Shown here: one piece after another, positions 59,849 to 64,000 of the stretch
Numbering within the stretch: position 1 is the first letter of the stretch
How the letters are laid out: each line of letters opens with the position of its first letter
Source of the DNA: Larkinella sp049445795
Lineage (GTDB): Bacteria > Bacteroidota > Bacteroidia > Cytophagales > Spirosomataceae
Reading direction: 5' to 3'
NCBI RefSeq assembly: GCF_049445795.1
Contig: NZ_JBMSDT010000001.1
Span: forward strand, 1 to 64,000
Length of the DNA: 64,000 nt
Made by a program: the position numbers and the translations under genes
The notes under the pieces: model-generated
What the model saw: the letters and a program-made list of their open reading frames with translations, nothing else
Databases searched by the model: none
What the model was told of the DNA's origin: nothing

Positions 59849-60586
59849 ATGGCAGAACAATCAACGAGTTCGGGGCTGGAAGGCTTCGGAAAGAAACTCC
59901 TGAATCTCTTTATCAAGGATGCACCAACCCCATCCCAGGTGACTCTACCGTCTCAAAGTCAGTCGGTTTCACCACCGGCTGCGGTGAATACGAGTCGTTC
60001 GGCGATGGCTCCGGCCAGCCCGGTTACGCCCGTTGCTCCGGCTTCGGGTCCGGCCCCGGAAGGCGCGGTCGATACCAAATTTGTCGACCATTTTGCGTCG
60101 GTTTTGTCGAAAGCCAACCAGCCCGGCCCCGATTATTTTGAGTTTTGGGAAGCACTGAAAAACCTGTCGAACCTGAATCTGAGCGAGGATCAGCAGTACC
60201 AGGCCGCCTGGGCGAGCTTTAAAGCGATGGGCGGTTCGGCGGACGTCGCGGCTCTGGTGAGTTCGGCCAACCAGTACCTGACGGCCCTGAACAACGATCA
60301 ACAGGCATTTGCCCGGACGGTCGATGCGGCCCTCAACGAGAAAGTGGGCGGTTTATCGAACGAGCAGAAACAGTTGCAAACTGAAAACGAACAACTCGCC
60401 AGGCAGATTCTGGAACTTCAGCGCAAGATCGACGCCAACAACGGTCGGCTGGCCCAGATTGGGGGCGAAATCGATGAGCAAAGCCGCAAGATTGCCCAGA
60501 ATCAGAGCAATTACGAAGCGACGCTGGCGGTTTTCATCGGCCAGATCAAGCGGGATTTGCTCAAGCTGGGGGAGTATATTAAGTAG
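59849..60586 (+). CDS. Unrecognised cytosolic coiled-coil protein (245 aa), first gene of a membrane-associated set
   Basis: Start at the ATG 59849; an upstream TTG would add a non-conserved head. Layout: a possible amphipathic helix at residues 8-24 (GLEGFGKKLLNLFIKD); a Pro/Ser/Ala/Val linker (25-72); a helical domain (about 75-155, FVDHFASVLSKANQPGPDYFEFWEALKNL... in type); and a coiled coil (about 165-235) with EQKQLQTENEQLARQILEL. No known domain identified. The amphipathic helix suggests peripheral membrane binding. It is followed on the same strand by three membrane proteins with short spacers. Confidence 0.72.
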   Translation: MAEQSTSSGLEGFGKKLLNLFIKDAPTPSQVTLPSQSQSVSPPAAVNTSRSAMAPASPVTPVAPASGPAPEGAVDTKFVDHFASVLSKANQPGPDYFEFWEALKNLSNLNLSEDQQYQAAWASFKAMGGSADVAALVSSANQYLTALNNDQQAFARTVDAALNEKVGGLSNEQKQLQTENEQLARQILELQRKIDANNGRLAQIGGEIDEQSRKIAQNQSNYEATLAVFIGQIKRDLLKLGEYIK

Positions 60587-60591
60587 TGGGC

Positions 60592-60680
60592 GGTTTTACG
60601 GTTAACGGTTAATAAGTAACACTGAATATCGAACACTGAATACTGAAAACCGTATACCGTAATCCGTTAAACGTTTAACC
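60592..60680. repeat. Palindromic element, family J (ACTGAATA words)
   Basis: GGTTTTACGGTTAACGGTT (60592-60610) and the inverse of AATCCGTTAAACGTTTAACC (60661-60680) match at 15 of 19. Tandem AACACTGAAT words stand between them. Similar words (AACCGTA, GAAAACCGTA) are found at 14391-14420. Confidence 0.5.
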
Positions 60681-60701
60681 TTAAACATCAAACAATAAAA
60701 A

Positions 60702-61730
60702 ATGGCTTCAACTCCTGATTTTTCACAAGTGGGTGGCCGAACCGACGACGGCGACAAGCGCTCGTTCTGGAGCCGCCCCGAGGGCATCGCCGGGATGTTC
60801 TTTCTGGCCGCTATAGGCGCAATGGGACTGGTCTATTTCAACCGGATTGTCGAATTTCTGATTCGGGTGACCGAAAATACACTCTATCTGGCCGGTTTAT
60901 TGGCCGTGCTAGGCTTCCTCATCTTCCTGTTTACGAGCAAGGACGTCCGGACGGCGGTTTTCTTTCTGTACAAAACCCTGATGCGGAAACTAACCGGGTT
61001 TGTCATCGAACTTGATCCGATTGCGATCATGAAAATTTACGTCGAGGATCTGAAAGACAAACGGCGGAAAATGCAGGGACAAATCGACACGCTGGCCGGG
61101 CAACTTGTCAAGCTGAACCGGAAAATTTCGGACAACAACGAAGCCATCAAGCAGAAGTTTGCCGAAGCCAACAAAGCCAATAGCATAGCCGACCGACCCG
61201 GCATGCGGGAAGCGGCCCAGTTAGCCACTATCGAAGGCGCCGGTTTGCAGGAAATGAACGAAAAACTGTTTCCGCTGCAGCGCAACATGAAAACCGTACT
61301 GGAATTCATGGAAAAAGTCAACAAAAGCGCCGACTACATCATCAAGGAAACAGAAATCAAGGTCAAACTGAAAGAAGCCGAATATCAGATCGTTAAGGAA
61401 AGCTCGAACGCCCTGCGGACGGCCATCAGCATCTTCAAAGGCAATCCCGATAAGAAGTTTTACTTCGACGAGTCGATGGAATACATCCAGGATGACATGA
61501 GTAAAAAGCTCGGCGAGATGAAGCGCGCCATGGATATGTCGATGGACTTTATCAACTCGGTCGACATCCAGAACGGTATTTTGTCGGACAAAGGGCAAGC
61601 GCTGCTCGAAGCCTACAACCAGGGCCAGTTCAAACTCGTCCAGCTCAACGAACAAACGCCCCCGCCCGTCCCCGCCAACCGCTCCGTCAATCCTCCGAAA
61701 GACGAAGGCTACCGGAGTCTGTTGGAATAA
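60702..61730 (+). CDS. Membrane-anchored PspA-like coiled-coil protein (342 aa)
   Basis: Two membrane helices (GMFFLAAIGAMGLVYFNRIV, about 31-50, and LYLAGLLAVLGFLIFLF, about 61-78), followed by a long helical part (about 90-270). LDPIAIMKIYVEDLKDKRRK, QGQIDTLAGQLVKLNRKISD and KEAEYQIVKESSNALRTAIS recall the PspA/IM30 helical core. A Pro-rich tail (TPPPVPANRSVNPP) ends it. PspA-like proteins protect membranes and usually lack membrane helices, so a fixed anchor would be unusual. No family assigned with certainty. Confidence 0.75.
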   Translation: MASTPDFSQVGGRTDDGDKRSFWSRPEGIAGMFFLAAIGAMGLVYFNRIVEFLIRVTENTLYLAGLLAVLGFLIFLFTSKDVRTAVFFLYKTLMRKLTGFVIELDPIAIMKIYVEDLKDKRRKMQGQIDTLAGQLVKLNRKISDNNEAIKQKFAEANKANSIADRPGMREAAQLATIEGAGLQEMNEKLFPLQRNMKTVLEFMEKVNKSADYIIKETEIKVKLKEAEYQIVKESSNALRTAISIFKGNPDKKFYFDESMEYIQDDMSKKLGEMKRAMDMSMDFINSVDIQNGILSDKGQALLEAYNQGQFKLVQLNEQTPPPVPANRSVNPPKDEGYRSLLE

Positions 61731-61870
61731 TTGAGTGAATTGTGAATGAGCGATTGAGTGAATAGCTCCGCAGGAAGCCAATACGTTGGCGCATTTATCT
61801 ACTCAATCACTCATTCACAATTCCCTCAATAATGAATTCACTCAATCGCTCATTCACTCATTCACTCAAT
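61730..61870. repeat. Palindromic element, family C (ATTGAGTGAATTGTGAATGAG)
   Basis: 30-base arms 61730-61759 and 61801-61830 with two mismatches (ATTGAGTGAATTGTGAATGA... type), followed by a further copy of the right-arm words (ATTCACTCAATCGCTCATTC) up to 61870. It overlaps the stop codon of the upstream gene. Confidence 0.85.
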
Positions 61871-61878
61871 AAAAAAAT

Positions 61879-62916
61879 ATGCAACGCTTAACCGTCGCCG
61901 GAAGGCTTTTGATTACGGCCCTGATTCTGGCCGCTATTTACTTCGGTTTTAAATACATCGGCGGAGTCGATCTGCTGAAAAAACTCTCATCAAAAGAAAA
62001 AACCGAACAATCGGCCGACTCGCCCACGATGCCGTCGGGCTCGTCGGAGTCCACCGAAGAAACCGCATCGAGTTCAGCCTCCGACACCGAAGCCACGGAT
62101 GAAGGCGGTTCCCGGTCCACGTTCAACTACACGCCCCCAGCCCCGGAAAATGGCAAGCTGAAAGGCGTGGTTGAACTGGGAGCCAGCGGTTTTAACTCGT
62201 TCATTATCAACGTTGATCCAAAAAAGAACTGGAAGTTGGAAAAAGCCGAGTTCGGCAATAGCCTGGTGCTCGAAAACATGGCGACCGATCAAGACATCCG
62301 GGAAGGCCTGAAAAAGTACATTGCCCAGATGCTCAACTTCGGCGTGGCCGGTCGCGACATTCACTTTGTGGTCAGCTCGGGTGCCGTCAAAGCCGATAAT
62401 ACGCAGAAAATTATCCGAGCGCTGAAGTCGCTGAACTACGTGGTCAATACCGTGACGCCCGAACAGGAAGGCAAGCTGGCACTGCGGTCGGTGCTGCCGA
62501 AGGACTTTGAAAGCAATGCCTTTGTCGTCGACATTGGCTCCGGTAACACGAAGATTTCCTGGAAAGACGGCGGCCAAACGAAGGCCCTGGAAAGCTACGG
62601 TGCCAAATACTTCCAGAACGGCGACGACGATGCGAAAGTTTACGATGAAGTGAAAGCCAAAGCGGAAGAAGTGCCGTCGGGCAACCGCAAAACCTGCTTC
62701 ATCATCGGCGGGGTGCCCTTCGAACTGGCGAAGCAGGTCCGCAACGGCAAGGAACGCTACACGGTTTTGAACGCTCCGGCCGCGTACAAGGCCACCGAAG
62801 CCAAGACCAAAGCCGGGGTGAACATCTACAAAGCCATCGCCGACGGCACCAACTGCGACCAGTTCGTATTCGACTGGGATGCAAACTTCACAATTGGGTA
62901 TTTGCTGACGTTGTAA
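61879..62916 (+). CDS. Membrane-anchored actin-fold (ASKHA) protein (345 aa)
   Basis: N-terminal membrane helix (about 8-24, RLLITALILAAIYFGFKYIG), a Ser/Thr/Glu-rich linker (about 38-85), then a periplasmic or cytosolic globular domain. KLKGVVELGASGFNSFIINV resembles the phosphate-1 loop, IHFVVSSGAVKADNTQKII follows, FVVDIGSGNTKISWKDGGQ is a clear phosphate-2 motif, and CFIIGGVPFELAKQV resembles the adenosine motif. The fold resembles Ppx/GppA and ParM/FtsA relatives; whether it binds ATP or a phosphate polymer is open. Topology is not decided: a single N-terminal helix could leave the domain on either side. Confidence 0.75.
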   Translation: MQRLTVAGRLLITALILAAIYFGFKYIGGVDLLKKLSSKEKTEQSADSPTMPSGSSESTEETASSSASDTEATDEGGSRSTFNYTPPAPENGKLKGVVELGASGFNSFIINVDPKKNWKLEKAEFGNSLVLENMATDQDIREGLKKYIAQMLNFGVAGRDIHFVVSSGAVKADNTQKIIRALKSLNYVVNTVTPEQEGKLALRSVLPKDFESNAFVVDIGSGNTKISWKDGGQTKALESYGAKYFQNGDDDAKVYDEVKAKAEEVPSGNRKTCFIIGGVPFELAKQVRNGKERYTVLNAPAAYKATEAKTKAGVNIYKAIADGTNCDQFVFDWDANFTIGYLLTL

Positions 62917-62925
62917 TTTGTATTG

Positions 62926-63022
62926 TTTCGCGGAGATTAGCGGAGTTGTTTAGAGTTAAGCGGAGATTTTTAAGAAATAATTCTCTGCTTAACTCTAAAC
63001 AACTCCGCTAATCTCCGCGAAA
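62926..63022. repeat. Palindromic element, family D (CGCGGAGATTAGCGGAG)
   Basis: 41-base arms with one mismatch: 62926-62966 (TTTCGCGGAGATTAGCGGAG...) and 62982-63022, loop 15 bases. The longest hairpin in the window. Confidence 0.9.
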
Positions 63023-63035
63023 TAACCTCTTGAAA

Positions 63036-63539
63036 ATGACCCTCCAGGATTTCTTCAACGCTGTATCTACCAACCCTGCCCTGCTGACGGTTTTGCTGCT
63101 GTCGGTTCCGGCGCTGGCGTTCGTGGTCAATCTATGGTCGGGCGAGCGGGCGGAGGAAATCTGGCGGTGGCGGTTTGTGTATGCCACACTGGTGTACCTG
63201 GCCTGCGTTCCCGGTATTTTTGCGCTGACGCTCAATATCTACCTGTTTCTGTTCGAGCGTCAAAGCATCTGGCGCACGAACCTCGTCACGCAGGTGTTGC
63301 CGGTACTCACGATGGTCGCGACACTCCTCCTCATCAAGCGAAAACTGCCGTTCGACTACATCCCCGGTTTTGGCAAACTATCCGGTTTCATGACGCTGAT
63401 TGCGGCCGTTATTGGCATTCTCTGGTTTATCGACCGCACCCGGATTTACGCCGTCACCTACATCCCGTTTGCTTACATCCTGATTGGTTTTGTCGGACTG
63501 CTCTTGCTGATTCGGTTTGGCTGGAGCAAGTTGTTTTAG
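63036..63539 (+). CDS. Multi-pass membrane protein (167 aa), unknown function
   Basis: Start at ATG 63036 (MTLQDFFNAVSTNPALLTV); a TTG six bases earlier is possible. Four or five hydrophobic segments: about 16-34 (LTVLLLSVPALAFVVNLW), 44-70, 84-100, 114-130 and 138-158. Short charged loops (SGERAEEIWRWR, IKRKLPFDY). No family recognised. Last gene before aguA; no gene lies in the 160 bases that follow. Confidence 0.72.
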   Translation: MTLQDFFNAVSTNPALLTVLLLSVPALAFVVNLWSGERAEEIWRWRFVYATLVYLACVPGIFALTLNIYLFLFERQSIWRTNLVTQVLPVLTMVATLLLIKRKLPFDYIPGFGKLSGFMTLIAAVIGILWFIDRTRIYAVTYIPFAYILIGFVGLLLLIRFGWSKLF

Positions 63540-63667
63540 TCAGTTTTAGGTAGTAGCTCAATCTGGCCCGTCATTTTTTCCTCAAATCAGGCTTTTAAAT
63601 ACTTCCTTCATTTATACTCAAAGTGGCAGTCTTTTATACAGACAAGCCATCAATCCTACAATTTTTG

Positions 63668-63675
63668 TAGTTTTG
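63668..63675 (+). promoter_or_regulatory. Possible -7 box (TAGTTTTG) for aguA
   Basis: Fits TAnnTTTG, 25 bases before the aguA start. Supports independent transcription of aguA. No clear -33 box. Confidence 0.35.
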
Positions 63676-63700
63676 CGACAAAATTGGCGTTTGTTGACAC

Positions 63701-64000
63701 ATGGCTATTGATTCTCTCAAACATACATCGAGCAGTCTTTTCATCCCCGCTCAGCACGGTTTTTATTTTCCGGCTGAATGGCACTCGCACGTCGCGACCT
63801 GGCTCAGTTGGCCGCATACCGAAGCCTCCTGGTCAAACGAACGGCAGGAGTTGATGTTTCCGGCCTATATCGAGTTTATCCGGACCATCAGCCAGAGCGA
63901 GCAGGTCTGCATCAACGCCCACAACGAAACCGTCATGCAGGCGGCTAAAATGCGGTTGTTGCTGGCCGGAGTCGACCTGTCGAACGTCACGCTGCTCCCC
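63701..64000 (+). CDS. aguA: Agmatine deiminase / peptidylarginine deiminase family, 3' partial
   Basis: The ATG at 63701 opens a frame that runs off the window end (100 codons). The reading is MAIDSLKHTSSSLFIPAQHG, then FYFPAEWHSHVATWLSWPHT, then EASWSNERQELMFPAYIEFI, followed by QVCINAHNETVMQAAK. PAEW-x-x-H-x-x-TW-x-x-WPH is the hallmark of the AguA/PAD family N-terminus. Converts agmatine to N-carbamoylputrescine, the substrate of AguB at 57076. The catalytic residues lie beyond the window. Confidence 0.9.
   Translation, partial: MAIDSLKHTSSSLFIPAQHGFYFPAEWHSHVATWLSWPHTEASWSNERQELMFPAYIEFIRTISQSEQVCINAHNETVMQAAKMRLLLAGVDLSNVTLLP

Overview
The window looks like chromosomal DNA of a Bacteroidota of the order Cytophagales, most likely the Spirosomaceae/Cytophagaceae group (Spirosoma or Larkinella type). 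This rests on protein content, not on a marker gene: a gliding-motility-associated (type IX secretion) C-terminal domain, a TonB-dependent receptor followed by a DUF4249 lipoprotein, weak Shine-Dalgarno sequences, TAnnTTTG-like -7 boxes, a PolX with a degenerate polymerase domain, a C-terminally extended sulfite reductase and a GNAT-nitrilase fusion. There are no rRNA or tRNA genes, CRISPR arrays, transposases or phage genes. Coding density is high and no gene-free stretch exceeds 300 bases.

Layout. 1-4204: the end of a large surface protein, a small hypothetical gene, yebC and lysA. 4363-7565: a small secreted protein, an ECF sigma factor / RskA-like anti-sigma pair followed by a secreted fasciclin protein, and exported MsrB. 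7800-15148: class A penicillin-binding protein, an ABC exporter, DUF4126, an M19 dipeptidase and a secreted two-repeat protein. 15313-20260: a Tat-exported molybdenum hydroxylase with its 2Fe-2S subunit, a GNAT-like protein, a sterol-desaturase-family membrane protein and an outer-membrane barrel. 20377-25972: threonine aldolase, GNAT-nitrilase fusion, glycerophosphodiesterase lipoprotein, fumarase and a truncated MbcA/ParS-like antitoxin. 25979-36246: DEDDh exonuclease, pnuC-nadR-like NAD salvage pair, DUF29, xthA, leuS, a PQQ/NHL-type dehydrogenase with a cupredoxin partner, and a subtilase lipoprotein.

36471-48316 is a sulfate assimilation and siroheme supercluster: TauE/SafE permease, metZ, APS/PAPS reductase, cysD, cysN, sulfite reductase, uroporphyrinogen methyltransferase and siroheme synthase. 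It is interrupted twice by AT-richer PIN-domain toxin-antitoxin pairs, one placed exactly between cysD and cysN and translationally coupled to cysN. 48313-57061 holds OsmC, thyA, a 2TM protein, PolX, a TonB receptor/DUF4249 pair and a GT9 glycosyltransferase. 57076 to the end carries aguB (N-carbamoylputrescine amidase) and the start of aguA (agmatine deiminase), separated by about 5.7 kb holding an unrecognised secreted protein and a four-gene set: a coiled-coil protein, a membrane-anchored PspA-like coiled-coil protein, a membrane-anchored actin-fold (ASKHA) protein and a multi-pass membrane protein. This four-gene set is the best candidate for an undescribed system.

The second outstanding signal is a dense population of long, near-perfect inverted repeats in the spacers (at least a dozen sequence families, arms 8-41 bp). 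Several families occur more than once. One copy lies in frame inside leuS and another lies in frame inside the signal-peptide region of the dehydrogenase gene at 33792, so these look like mobile palindromic elements (REP/MITE-like) and not simple terminators.
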